From Verrucomicrobiota bacterium (GTDB taxonomy: Bacteria > Verrucomicrobiota > Verrucomicrobiia > Verrucomicrobiales > DEV007), in NCBI GenBank assembly GCA_020630975.1, contig JAHDID010000043.1, positions 1 through 53,131 on the forward strand: 53,131 bases of DNA. Reading direction: 5' to 3'. Every line of letters begins with the position of its first letter. Position 1 is the stretch's first letter. The notes under the pieces are model-generated. The model did not search any database and was not told the DNA's origin. It saw nothing but the letters and a program-made list of their open reading frames with translations. The position numbers and the translations under genes are program-made. Shown here piece after piece: positions 8,540-16,754 of this stretch.

Positions 8540-8863
8540 ATGAAAACCAAAAGTATATCTGTCTCTCCGACACTCCGTCGCTTTTTGATTCACTGCGAGC
8601 AATATTGCATTGCAGATTGCTGCTACTCTAGTGCCTTCGCTCTCGATTCGGAAACGGTTTCAAGATGGCTTTGTGATGAAAGAATCGATCGGACGGAAGC
8701 TCTGATTGCAGAGGCTCGTGGTATTGCTGGATCGCTCGCGCCTTATGAGAAAATAGACTTCGATATCAGGAACCTTGAGTCCACATGGGATTTGCTTGAG
8801 GCTATGACGTTTTTCTTAGACTGTGCGGATGCAATAGAAAGCGGCAAAGACAGGGGCGTATAG
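8540..8863 (+). CDS. Hypothetical cytoplasmic protein
   Basis: 107 aa, not recognised. It has no signal peptide or membrane segment. It contains a short cysteine cluster CEQYCIADCCYSSAFALD (residues 15-32) and an alpha-helical, acidic remainder (RTEALIAEARGIAGSL, STWDLLEAMTFFLDCADAIESG). Five cysteines in 107 residues might hint at metal or redox chemistry, but no known motif fits. AT content is raised, as in the membrane-protein gene before it. It lies 90 bp downstream of that gene on the same strand. Confidence 0.5.
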   Translation: MKTKSISVSPTLRRFLIHCEQYCIADCCYSSAFALDSETVSRWLCDERIDRTEALIAEARGIAGSLAPYEKIDFDIRNLESTWDLLEAMTFFLDCADAIESGKDRGV

Positions 8864-8917
8864 GGAGAGCCACGCTTCTGTCGACCCTGCTGGGTCTTGC
8901 TGTATTAGCCGTGAGGC

Positions 8918-8946
8918 CCGGTGGTTTCGCTACGCTTCACCACCGG
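8918..8946. repeat. CCGGTGGT...ACCACCGG intergenic hairpin
   Basis: An inverted repeat with 8-bp arms (CCGGTGGT at 8918-8925, ACCACCGG at 8939-8946) and a loop rich in CGCTACGC. A smaller hairpin TGCC..GGCA follows near 8960-8971. It sits between converging genes and may terminate both, but lacks a T-run. A similar hairpin occurs at 22577-22606, so it is also a dispersed palindrome. Confidence 0.55.
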
Positions 8947-8996
8947 CTATCTTCTGTCGTGCCTACCGGCACTGTTCGAGTTTAAGTTCTGTGCCT

Positions 8997-10322
8997 CTAG
9001 TCAGTCAGCACGTCCTCGCCCTCGGACTTAGCTATCACCACAGCACCACAGGAGTCAGAGAAAACATTTACCGCTGTGCGCAGCATGTCGAGTGGGCGGT
9101 CGACTGCTAGGAGCAGTCCGATGACTGCCTCAGCATTCGGGATCTTGAGATTGTTCACGATGATGACGATCGCCACGAGGCTAGCGGAGGGCACCCCTGC
9201 TACACCGATACTGGTGAGCAGCGATAGCATGACGACGGTCAGCTGTTGGCCGAGCGTCATATCGCCTCCGGTGACGACTTGGGAGATGAAGATGACGGCG
9301 ATACACTCGTAGAGCGCGGTACCATCCATATTCACCGTAGCACCGAGAGGTAGGACAAAGCTGGAGACTCGATTCGACACGCCAGCGTTCTCCTGCAGGG
9401 CGCGCATGGTGACCGGGAGCGTCGCTGAACTGGATGAGGTAGAGAATGCGGTGAGCAGCGCATTGCGCATCGCATAGAAATGGCGGAAAGGGTTCACTCG
9501 GCCGAGCAAAGTCAGGATGAGCGGCATCACCACAAAGAGGTGCAGCAGTAGGGCTCCGGCGACTACGCAGAAGTATTTGCCGAGGATCAGCACGATCGGG
9601 AGTCCAGCCTGGGCAGTCGTCTCGGCCACTAGGGCAAAAACACCGATCGGTGCCAGCAGCATGATCCAGTTGGTGATGAGTAGCGACAGCTCGTTTACCC
9701 CTTCGAAAAAGCCGAGCAGAGAGCCACGGCCTTTTTCGCTGATGAAGATCAGGCCGATACCTACGACTAGGCTGAGAAAGATGAGTGACAGCATTTTCCC
9801 ATTCGAGCCAAATGCCTCGAAGATATTCTGCGGGATCATGCGGAGAAAGATATCGTAGACTGCATCCAGATCTTGGCCACCGTCGCCGACCTTTTTGGCG
9901 ATGGTATCGGCGTAGGCATCTTTGTTCGACTCGATCTGCGCGGCGATAGCTTCATTGGGCTTGCCGTCTTTCAGACCGGGCTTGAAGATATTGACCATTG
10001 ATAGACCGATGATGATGGCTATGAAGCTAGTCAGCACATAGTAGCCGAGCGTCTTGGCGCCCATGCGGGCAAATCCATCGGTGCCACCTAGCTTGGCGAT
10101 GCCCACCACCACGGAGCTGAAGACCAGTGGCACGATGATCATCTTCAGCAGTGCCATGAACATATTGCCGATGTAGTCGAAAATCTCGACCAGCAGAGCT
10201 CCAGTCTTGGTAAACTCGGTCACAGGATTGCGCTCGGTCACCATGTTGGCATTGATCAGGCTGCCGACGATGACGGCGGCGATCATAGCGAGGAGGATTA
10301 GTTGCCAGGGTCTTAATTTCAT
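8997..10322 (-). CDS. Dicarboxylate/amino acid:cation symporter (DAACS)
   Basis: 441 aa inner-membrane symporter of the GltP/DctA family, normal length. Family signatures are clear: the serine-rich re-entrant loop [13 protein letters not shown], the ion/substrate motif [18 protein letters not shown], and the C-terminal [12 protein letters not shown] and [19 protein letters not shown], where the aspartates and asparagine bind the amino or dicarboxylic acid. The N-terminus [17 protein letters not shown] is the first helix. A periplasmic insert (about residues 120-160, [20 protein letters not shown] onward) is longer than in some relatives. It imports glutamate, aspartate or a C4-dicarboxylate with Na+ or H+; the exact substrate cannot be read. 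The hemolysin III-type gene lies upstream on the same strand. Confidence 0.93.
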   Translation of the reverse strand: MKLRPWQLILLAMIAAVIVGSLINANMVTERNPVTEFTKTGALLVEIFDYIGNMFMALLKMIIVPLVFSSVVVGIAKLGGTDGFARMGAKTLGYYVLTSFIAIIIGLSMVNIFKPGLKDGKPNEAIAAQIESNKDAYADTIAKKVGDGGQDLDAVYDIFLRMIPQNIFEAFGSNGKMLSLIFLSLVVGIGLIFISEKGRGSLLGFFEGVNELSLLITNWIMLLAPIGVFALVAETTAQAGLPIVLILGKYFCVVAGALLLHLFVVMPLILTLLGRVNPFRHFYAMRNALLTAFSTSSSSATLPVTMRALQENAGVSNRVSSFVLPLGATVNMDGTALYECIAVIFISQVVTGGDMTLGQQLTVVMLSLLTSIGVAGVPSASLVAIVIIVNNLKIPNAEAVIGLLLAVDRPLDMLRTAVNVFSDSCGAVVIAKSEGEDVLTD

Positions 10323-10391
10323 CGCGGGGAAACTAACTAAGAAAACTTAGCCGTCCAACTGATTTATAGAGCTGAGAAAAGTCGCTCAGTC

Positions 10392-11045
10392 CTAGACGAG
10401 GACCCCCTGAAAGACCGCCACCACATGGCAGGTGCTGCCCGCCATTACGAACAGGTGCCAGACCAGATGGGCGTAGGGCACTCGCTTCATCAGGAAAAAT
10501 GCCACTCCTAGGATGTAAAGAGCGCCACCGGCTATGAGCCACGCGATACCGCTGGGCGGAGTGTGCTCGATGATCTGCTGGATCGGCACGAGGATCAGTA
10601 GCCCCATGGCGATGTAGAAAAAGGCACCAGCCGTCTCGTAGCGTGGCAGAAACAAAGCTTTGAAGACGATACCCGCCACAGCGATCGCGATGATGATGCC
10701 AAACATCGACCATCCCCATGGCCCGCGGATATTCACCAGTAGCCAGGGCATGTAGCTGCCGGCGATCAGCACGAAGATGAAGGAGTGATCCAAGATCTGA
10801 AACACCAGCTGCGGGCGCACGGCGCTAAAGCTGTGGTACAGGCACGAGGTGGTATAAAGTGCCACGAGACTCGCACCAAATAGCGAGACTCCCACCACAT
10901 GCCAAGCCGATAGCGGGCTGGCCACCACGATCATCCATACCAATGCCCAGATACTGAGCAGCGCACCGGCACCATGGCTGATCGAGTTGGCGATTTCTTC
11001 GCCGAGAGTCGCGCTTTCCGGGGCTGGTCTGGGGCTCAGTGGCAT
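10392..11045 (-). CDS. Hemolysin III family membrane protein (TrhA/PAQR-like)
   Basis: 217 aa from the ATG at 11045; a GTG at 11066 directly abutting AAGGAG is an alternative start. Seven transmembrane helices and the family's conserved residues are present: EEIANSISHGAGALL at the N-terminus, SCLYHSFSA after helix 2, LDHSFIFVLIAGSYMP, and the C-terminal HLVWHLFVMAGSTCHVVAVF with the metal-site histidines. Bacterial members are linked to membrane fluidity homeostasis rather than hemolysis. It lies 69 bp upstream of the symporter on the same strand and diverges from the GH16 gene. Confidence 0.9.
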   Translation of the reverse strand: MPLSPRPAPESATLGEEIANSISHGAGALLSIWALVWMIVVASPLSAWHVVGVSLFGASLVALYTTSCLYHSFSAVRPQLVFQILDHSFIFVLIAGSYMPWLLVNIRGPWGWSMFGIIIAIAVAGIVFKALFLPRYETAGAFFYIAMGLLILVPIQQIIEHTPPSGIAWLIAGGALYILGVAFFLMKRVPYAHLVWHLFVMAGSTCHVVAVFQGVLV

Positions 11046-11157
11046 AGCAGAAACGGTGAGGATCACTCCTTTGGGCTCAATTGCAAATCATGGGGTTAGT
11101 GTGGAGCAGCTATCGTGCGTCAGATTGAAAATTTACATAAATATCATATTTTGGGGA

Positions 11158-12897
11158 ATGAATAATGAACTCTCGGTGTGCCTGATGGCAGCTGCGATCT
11201 GGGCGATGGGGAGCTCTGCTGTGGCAGAGGGCGCTCCGCTGGGCTTACTCGATGGTGCGACAGTCACGGCTACTTCACCACAGGAGGTGAAGGTCATCAG
11301 GATGACGGGGCATTTGCGAGCCGACATCGTCCAGGCTGAGGGCGGTGAGTACCCTGGGATAGTGCTAGCCCCCAAGGCTCCTAGACAGGTGTGGGATCTC
11401 AGTGAGGCGACCGGTATCACGGCTAGGGTCAAGAATCCCAGCACCACGCCAGTTACGCTGACGCTGCGGGTCGACAATCCGGGAAATTGGGAGGACAACC
11501 CATGGAATGCAGAGAGTATCGAGATAGCTCCAGGCGAGGAGGCAGATCTCGCCGTCGCATTTGGCAAAAGTTATGGCGGGCAGCCGGGCTATCCAGTGGA
11601 TCCGAGTCAGATCTCGCAGATCATGTTCTTTACCGACAATGCTGAGACTGCGTGGCATGCCTTTCAGGTGATGCAGATCTCGCCGGTAGGTGGTCAGGCA
11701 GGGGCACGATTTTATGGATCGACCGATGGGAGGAAAGAGGTGGAGCTACTGAGTGAGTCCTGGACTGTCGATCTACCAGCAGACCGGCCAGAGAGCGAGG
11801 CACGTACCTTTGCCTGCGACTGGGATCTGCGCCAGTTCACTCATGTGCGTGTGGTATTGGCCAATACGGGAAAAGTATCGATCACGCCTGCGGTGCGACT
11901 CCACTCCGCCCATGGCTCATCGGACAGGATAGTCGCGACCAAGTCGATCGGCCCGGGCCGGACGGCTTTTGTCTATGTGCCGTTTGCTGTGGGGCAGACT
12001 CATGTGTGGCAGACCACGCTGCAGCCCGACATAGGATTCGATAGTCGGCGGATATCTGCCGTGGCTATCGATGCAGCGGCCACGTTATCAGCTCCAGGGC
12101 AGCTACAGGTGCAGGGTGTCCAGGCACTCGCGAGTCTACTACCGGTAGAGCCGGCCTCTGCTATGCCGCCGGTGCCGGGTGACTGGCAGCTCACGCTGGA
12201 GGAAAATTTCGATGGCGATGCGCCCAACTATGATGTGTGGAGTACTCACACCGACAACTACTGGGATGCACGGACTACCTTCTCCGATCGCAATGTGATC
12301 GTAGAAAATGGCTATGCTCGACTCAGGATAGAGGCGGCACCCGGGCACGATGGGAAGTTTATGTCGGGCTTTCTCGATACCTACGGCAAGTGGACACAGC
12401 GCTATGGGTATTTCGAGGCGCGTATGCAGCTGCCCAAGGCAGCAGGGCTATGGCCAGCGTTTTGGATGATGCCTGATCGAGGTCGTGGAGCGGGGGATCG
12501 GGGCGCCAGAGAGGACACGCTAGATGGAGGTATGGAGTTCGACATAGTCGAGCATCTCACTGGCTGGGGGCCATTTCGCTACAATGTCGCCTACCACTGG
12601 GATGGCTATGCCGATACGCATAAGTCACTCAGTCACTCAGAGATCTATGCTCAGCTGGATGAGGCGGGCTTCATCACGGCTGGTCTGCTCTGGCTACCTG
12701 GCGAGGCTACCTACTACTGCAATGGCCTACCCGTCGCGAGCTTCAAACACCCGCGAGTCTGCGATGTGCCATCGTTGATTCGGTTTACCAATATCACTGG
12801 TGGCTGGGATAATACGAAAGCCAATCCGATCGATCTGCCCGCCGACTTTGTGATCGATTATGTCCGCTGTTGGCAGCGAAAAGACCTGATTCAATAG
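11158..12897 (+). CDS. Secreted GH16 family glycoside hydrolase
   Basis: 579 aa from the ATG at 11158, preceded by GGGGA; a signal peptide follows (to about VAEGAP). Residues about 30-330 hold one or two beta-sandwich carbohydrate-binding-like modules (DLRQFTHVRVVLANTG). The GH16 domain is about 340-575: LTLEENFDGDAPNYDVWS, RYGYFEARMQLPKAAGLWPAFWMMP, and the catalytic motif MEFDIVEHL with Glu460 nucleophile, Asp462 and Glu465 acid/base. The five-residue spacing (beta-bulge form) fits laminarinase, agarase, porphyranase or carrageenase-like members, not lichenases. The enzyme cuts an algal beta-glycan outside the cell. Its TAG stop lies inside the 39-bp repeat at 12889. Confidence 0.93.
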   Translation: MNNELSVCLMAAAIWAMGSSAVAEGAPLGLLDGATVTATSPQEVKVIRMTGHLRADIVQAEGGEYPGIVLAPKAPRQVWDLSEATGITARVKNPSTTPVTLTLRVDNPGNWEDNPWNAESIEIAPGEEADLAVAFGKSYGGQPGYPVDPSQISQIMFFTDNAETAWHAFQVMQISPVGGQAGARFYGSTDGRKEVELLSESWTVDLPADRPESEARTFACDWDLRQFTHVRVVLANTGKVSITPAVRLHSAHGSSDRIVATKSIGPGRTAFVYVPFAVGQTHVWQTTLQPDIGFDSRRISAVAIDAAATLSAPGQLQVQGVQALASLLPVEPASAMPPVPGDWQLTLEENFDGDAPNYDVWSTHTDNYWDARTTFSDRNVIVENGYARLRIEAAPGHDGKFMSGFLDTYGKWTQRYGYFEARMQLPKAAGLWPAFWMMPDRGRGAGDRGAREDTLDGGMEFDIVEHLTGWGPFRYNVAYHWDGYADTHKSLSHSEIYAQLDEAGFITAGLLWLPGEATYYCNGLPVASFKHPRVCDVPSLIRFTNITGGWDNTKANPIDLPADFVIDYVRCWQRKDLIQ

Positions 12898-12927
12898 GGT
12901 ACAATTTTTATTCAATAGGGTACAATC
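12889..12927. repeat. 39-bp element with a doubled 17-bp word, copy 1
   Basis: The 17-bp word ATTCAATAGGGTACAAT occurs at 12889-12905 and again at 12910-12926, separated by TTTT, and is followed by C. The same 39 bases occur at 45722-45760. Here the element supplies the stop codon of the GH16 gene and lies between converging genes. It is not a known IS end or att site to me. Confidence 0.9.
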
Positions 12928-12959
12928 CGCCGGAGGGGCATAAGGATGTATCCGAACCC

Positions 12960-13919
12960 CTATGGTTTCTCGCTCGTCTCGACAGCTACCGCATGCAGGG
13001 GGTGTTTTTTCTCCTCAGAGGATAGTAGGACTTTATCACCTTTGGGGTAGAAACAGATCCCTTCGCCCTGGACTTGGAAGGGGAGCATTCTCGTATTTGG
13101 GATACCTTTTGCGATCGCCTCAGTCCATGTTTCATCTGGAGTGCGTTTGATAAAAGCGCCCAACCCATAGGCCCGCATCGCGAGTTGGGTGCCATCGCGC
13201 GATATATCCATAGCAGTGAGGTCTTTTATCTTGATCTCGCATAGTTGCTCAGCCTGTAGGGTATCGGATTGCTCCGGGATCTCTAGGGAGAAAACGCCAG
13301 CCGGGCCAGTCTCGTCTGGGTAGATCTTTTGCATCAGGATGAAGCAGTCATCTATGCAATCGTAGCCGATGGATTCGGTATTGCGGGATTCACCATCGTC
13401 GAAGGTAAATTGGAGATCGATCCAATCGGAGATAGGGACAATCTCTGTATCGGTGGCACTGTGATCTACGGGGAAGTCGAGATCGGGTTCGGGTAAGATA
13501 CAGATTTGGTAGTCGCTACGCCTTTTGTGGTTGTCGCCAAAATCACCGATAGCGATGTAGTTGGTATCGGCGCGCCGATAGCAGACGATATCCTCCCAGT
13601 CACGGTTAGTAGCTTCTTCGATCTTGAGCGTCGCTAGAGTATGGCCGGTGCGGACTGAAACGAGGTAGAGGTGTGGTTTACTCCCCGAGTCATTATGTGT
13701 CCATATGCAGTCAGGATAGCGGCGCGAGAAGGCGATACCACTATTCTCATCGATCCGCTGGTCTTGCACGATAGCGATGGCTCCCTCAGAGTCGATACTC
13801 GGGGGTGTGCGATCAGGCTTGAGAGCCAGAACGACAAATACTGGAACGCTGATATACAGGAGCAGGCGCAGGGCAAGAAACAGCGAGCCTTTTTTCTGAC
13901 TCGCTATTTTCTTCCTCAT
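12960..13919 (-). CDS. Membrane-anchored beta-propeller-like protein, unknown
   Basis: 319 aa. A single N-terminal membrane anchor (about residues 12-29, FLALRLLLYISVPVFVVLAL) precedes an extracytoplasmic domain with propeller-like strands: SGIAFSRRYPDCIWTHNDSGS, TNRDWEDIVCYRRADTNYIAIGDFGDN, SIGYDCIDDCFILMQKIYP, LTAMDISRDGTQLAMRAYG and the closing GEGICFYPKGDKVLLSSEEK. The WTHNDSG and DWEDI words recur in uncharacterised secreted proteins as I remember them; no enzyme activity can be assigned. Its ATG overlaps the thrS stop (ATGA), so it is probably translated from the thrS transcript, though a functional link with tRNA charging is not obvious. Confidence 0.7.
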   Translation of the reverse strand: MRKKIASQKKGSLFLALRLLLYISVPVFVVLALKPDRTPPSIDSEGAIAIVQDQRIDENSGIAFSRRYPDCIWTHNDSGSKPHLYLVSVRTGHTLATLKIEEATNRDWEDIVCYRRADTNYIAIGDFGDNHKRRSDYQICILPEPDLDFPVDHSATDTEIVPISDWIDLQFTFDDGESRNTESIGYDCIDDCFILMQKIYPDETGPAGVFSLEIPEQSDTLQAEQLCEIKIKDLTAMDISRDGTQLAMRAYGLGAFIKRTPDETWTEAIAKGIPNTRMLPFQVQGEGICFYPKGDKVLLSSEEKKHPLHAVAVETSEKP

Positions 13920-15799
13920 ACGGCGCGATCAGCTATTTCCTGAGCGATCATTTCGACCACTTCGTCGACTGGCTTGGCGCCTTCGTCACCACGGTTGCGG
14001 TGGCGCACGGATACCTCGCCTGCCTCCATCTCGTTGGCGCCGGCGATCAGCATGTAGGGCACTTTGGCCAGCTGGGCGAGACGGATCTTGGCACCGACTT
14101 TCTCAGCAGTGGTGTCAGTCTTCACACGTACGCCTTTGGCCTTGAGCTTGGCTTCGATCTCCTGGGCATAGTCGGCATATTTGTCCGAGATCGGTAGCAC
14201 GCGCACCTGCTCGGGAGCCAGCCAGGTCGGGAAGTGACCCGCGAAATGCTCGATCAGCACACCGACGAATCTCTCCATAGAGCCAAATGGCGCACGGTGG
14301 ATCATGATCGGGCGGTGTTTCTCATTGTCAGCGCCGACGTAGTGCAGGTCGAAGCGCTCAGGTAGATTGTAGTCCACCTGCACGGTGCCGAGCTGCCATT
14401 CACGGCCGATACAGTCTTTCACGACGAAGTCGATCTTTGGCCCGTAGAAGGCAGCCTCGCCCTCCTCCTCGGTGAAAGGTTTGCCCAGACCTTCGGCGGC
14501 TTTGCGCAGCGCGGCCTCGGCTTTGTCCCAGTTCTCCGGATCGCCGACGTATTTGTCGGAGTTCGGGTCGCGCAGGCTCACGCGCACGCGGTAGTCATCC
14601 ATCTTCAGGGTGCCGAGCACGATTTTTACCAGCTCTAGGCAGCCCTGGATCTCTTCGTCGAGCTGCTCGGGTGTCACGAATAGGTGAGCATCGTCCTGGG
14701 TGAAACAGCGCACCCGTGTCATGCCGCCTAGCTCGCCGGACTGCTCCCAGCGATACACGGTGCCAAACTCGGCCAATCTCACGGGTAGATCGCGGTAGGA
14801 GTGTGGGGTGGAATCGTAGATGCGGATGTGGTGCGGGCAGTTCATCGGCTTCAGTAGAAAGCCCTCTGCCTCGCCATCTTTCAGCGCATTGTTCAGGTCG
14901 GCACAGCTGCAGCCCTCGTCGGCCAGCTTGGTCAGTGCCTCGCGCTCGACCACTGGGACGAACTGCGAATCCTCGTAGTAAGGGAAGTGCCCGGAGGTGC
15001 GATACAGATCGAGCTTGCCGATGTGCGGGGTAAAGACCTGGGAGTAACCCTGGCGCTCCAGCTCCTCGCCGATGAAGTTTTGCAATTCCTGGCGGATGAT
15101 CGCGCCATTTGGCAGCCATAGGATGAGACCCTGGCCGACTTGATCGTCGATTTTGAAAAGCTCCAGCTCCTTGCCCAGCTTGCGGTGATCGCGCTGCTTT
15201 GCCTCCTCGACTCGCTCGAGATGCTCGGTCAGGAGTGTTTTGTTTTTGAAAGCAGTGCCATACAGGCGCTGTAGCTGCTGGTTGTTGGAGTCGCCTTTAT
15301 AGAAAGCACTGGCCACGCTCTGGATCTTGTAGGCCTTGCAGTTGCCTGTCCGCCCGACGTGGGGACCGGCGCATAGATCCCAGAAATCGCCATTCTTGTA
15401 GATCGAGATCTCCTCGTCCTCAGGGATGTCCTCGAGTAGGTCGATTTTGAAGACGCTCTCGCCATCGCGCTCGCTCAGGCCACCTAGACGACCGCTCTTG
15501 GCTAGTGCTAGTGCCTCATCGCGAGAGACTTCCATCTTTTCGAAAGGCTGGTTCTCTTTGACGATCTTCTTCATCTCAGCCTCGATTTTCGGAAAATCAT
15601 CGGGTGTGATCCGGTGCTCCAGATCCACATCGTAGTAAAAGCCGTAGACCTCGTGATCGACCGGAGGGCCGTAGGCAAACTGGGCATCTGGCCAGATTTT
15701 GAGGATAGCCGTAGCCATCACGTGCGCAGTGGAGTGGCGTAGCCGCTCCAAATCAGACATTTGCTCACGTTCTTCTAGAGTTTTCCGTTCTTGAGACAT
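13916..15799 (-). CDS. thrS: Threonine--tRNA ligase lacking the TGS domain
   Basis: 627 aa. The protein begins almost directly with the editing domain (LRHSTAHVMA, His22 and His26, and DLCAGPHVG), so the roughly 60-residue TGS domain of E. coli ThrRS is absent. The class II core has zinc cysteine KPMNCPHHIRIY, FTQDDAHLF with the second zinc ligand, GAFYGPKIDF-type motif (here AAFYGPKIDFVVKD) and IMIHRAPFGSMERF with the third ligand. The anticodon-binding domain starts at TWLAPEQVRVLP. An insert of about 25 residues (LADEGCSCADLNNALKDGEA) lies before motif 2. It charges tRNA-Thr in the cytoplasm. The gene is divergent from the DUF4058 gene and overlaps the following unknown by 4 bp. Confidence 0.95.
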   Translation of the reverse strand: MSQERKTLEEREQMSDLERLRHSTAHVMATAILKIWPDAQFAYGPPVDHEVYGFYYDVDLEHRITPDDFPKIEAEMKKIVKENQPFEKMEVSRDEALALAKSGRLGGLSERDGESVFKIDLLEDIPEDEEISIYKNGDFWDLCAGPHVGRTGNCKAYKIQSVASAFYKGDSNNQQLQRLYGTAFKNKTLLTEHLERVEEAKQRDHRKLGKELELFKIDDQVGQGLILWLPNGAIIRQELQNFIGEELERQGYSQVFTPHIGKLDLYRTSGHFPYYEDSQFVPVVEREALTKLADEGCSCADLNNALKDGEAEGFLLKPMNCPHHIRIYDSTPHSYRDLPVRLAEFGTVYRWEQSGELGGMTRVRCFTQDDAHLFVTPEQLDEEIQGCLELVKIVLGTLKMDDYRVRVSLRDPNSDKYVGDPENWDKAEAALRKAAEGLGKPFTEEEGEAAFYGPKIDFVVKDCIGREWQLGTVQVDYNLPERFDLHYVGADNEKHRPIMIHRAPFGSMERFVGVLIEHFAGHFPTWLAPEQVRVLPISDKYADYAQEIEAKLKAKGVRVKTDTTAEKVGAKIRLAQLAKVPYMLIAGANEMEAGEVSVRHRNRGDEGAKPVDEVVEMIAQEIADRAV

Positions 15800-15973
15800 C
15801 GCGGGGATTTTAACTTTGTTCGATCAATATTCAACTGAAGTCGCTCATGACTAAAGGTGTTCATGTTTGCTGTTTTGCTTAACTATGGTCTTCGACTACC
15901 GTTTCCTGCCAAGGTGAGAGCCTGAAACTTGAAGGTCTTTTGCTGTGAACCAATTTCGTGATATCTTAACTTC

Positions 15974-16663
15974 ATGCCTCTTCTTGACCATTTTCATCCG
16001 CCGCTCAGTACTCGGAGGCATTGGCACTCTTTTCACAATGCTTGGGCGACTTATCTTTCAGCCGATCTCAATAAAAGACTACCTCAGGGGTACTTTGCTG
16101 AGGCCAATGTTCAGTTCGGGCTAGAGGTGGATGTAGCCATGTTCCAAGACGAGGCCGAGCAACCTAATACTCTGGAAGCGGTAGGGGAGCCAACCTTTAA
16201 GATGCCTTTCAGCCCTCCTGAAGACCTGGTCGAGATCCGAGTGTTTGGAAATGAGGAAGGTCCGATCTTAGCAGGGGCTATCGAGCTAGTTAGCCCAGCC
16301 AATAAGGATCGATCTGAGCACCGCAAAGCGTTTGCTGATAAGTGTGTTTACCTGCTATCGAGTGGCGCTGGCGTGTTGATAGTCGATTTAGTGACCAGTA
16401 GAAAAGCGAACCTCTTAGCAGAGATTCAAAAGCGATTGGGTAACGAATCTCCGGAATCTCATTCTCAACTCTACACTTCATCTCTACGCCCTGTGATAGC
16501 GTCGTCAGATTCGCATATCGAGGTCTGGGAAAGCCCTTTGACTGTTGGCAGCCTCTTGCCAGAGGCGACCTTGTGGCTGTCTGGTCATTGGCCGATACAG
16601 ATCGATCTTGAAGGTACCTACCAACGCACGATAGAAGAGCAGCGCCTGCCACTCGTGTCTTAG
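15974..16663 (+). CDS. DUF4058 family protein
   Basis: 229 aa cytoplasmic protein. The start MPLLDHFHPPLSTRRHWHSF and the following HNAWATYLSADLNKRLPQGY are characteristic of DUF4058, common in planctomycetes and cyanobacteria. The middle part GAIELVSPANKDRSEH, then FADKCVYLLSSGAGVLIVDLV, resembles the ELVSP...VD layout of Uma2-type PD-(D/E)XK proteins, so a nuclease-like fold is possible but inferred. No recognisable operon partner: thrS diverges upstream and the dehydrogenase gene starts 91 bp downstream. Confidence 0.8.
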   Translation: MPLLDHFHPPLSTRRHWHSFHNAWATYLSADLNKRLPQGYFAEANVQFGLEVDVAMFQDEAEQPNTLEAVGEPTFKMPFSPPEDLVEIRVFGNEEGPILAGAIELVSPANKDRSEHRKAFADKCVYLLSSGAGVLIVDLVTSRKANLLAEIQKRLGNESPESHSQLYTSSLRPVIASSDSHIEVWESPLTVGSLLPEATLWLSGHWPIQIDLEGTYQRTIEEQRLPLVS

Positions 16664-16754
16664 CTTCTAAGCATCAAAATAAAGTGCTCCCACCAACCGG
16701 TTGGCACTCGATCGCGCTGTGGTCGCGGGCTGTCGGCTGGCGCATGGTTGCCCG

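Noticed and set aside
10333-10719. 128-codon frame overlapping the hemolysin III-type gene
   Set aside because: It is the shifted shadow of a gene with clear family motifs in the other frame.
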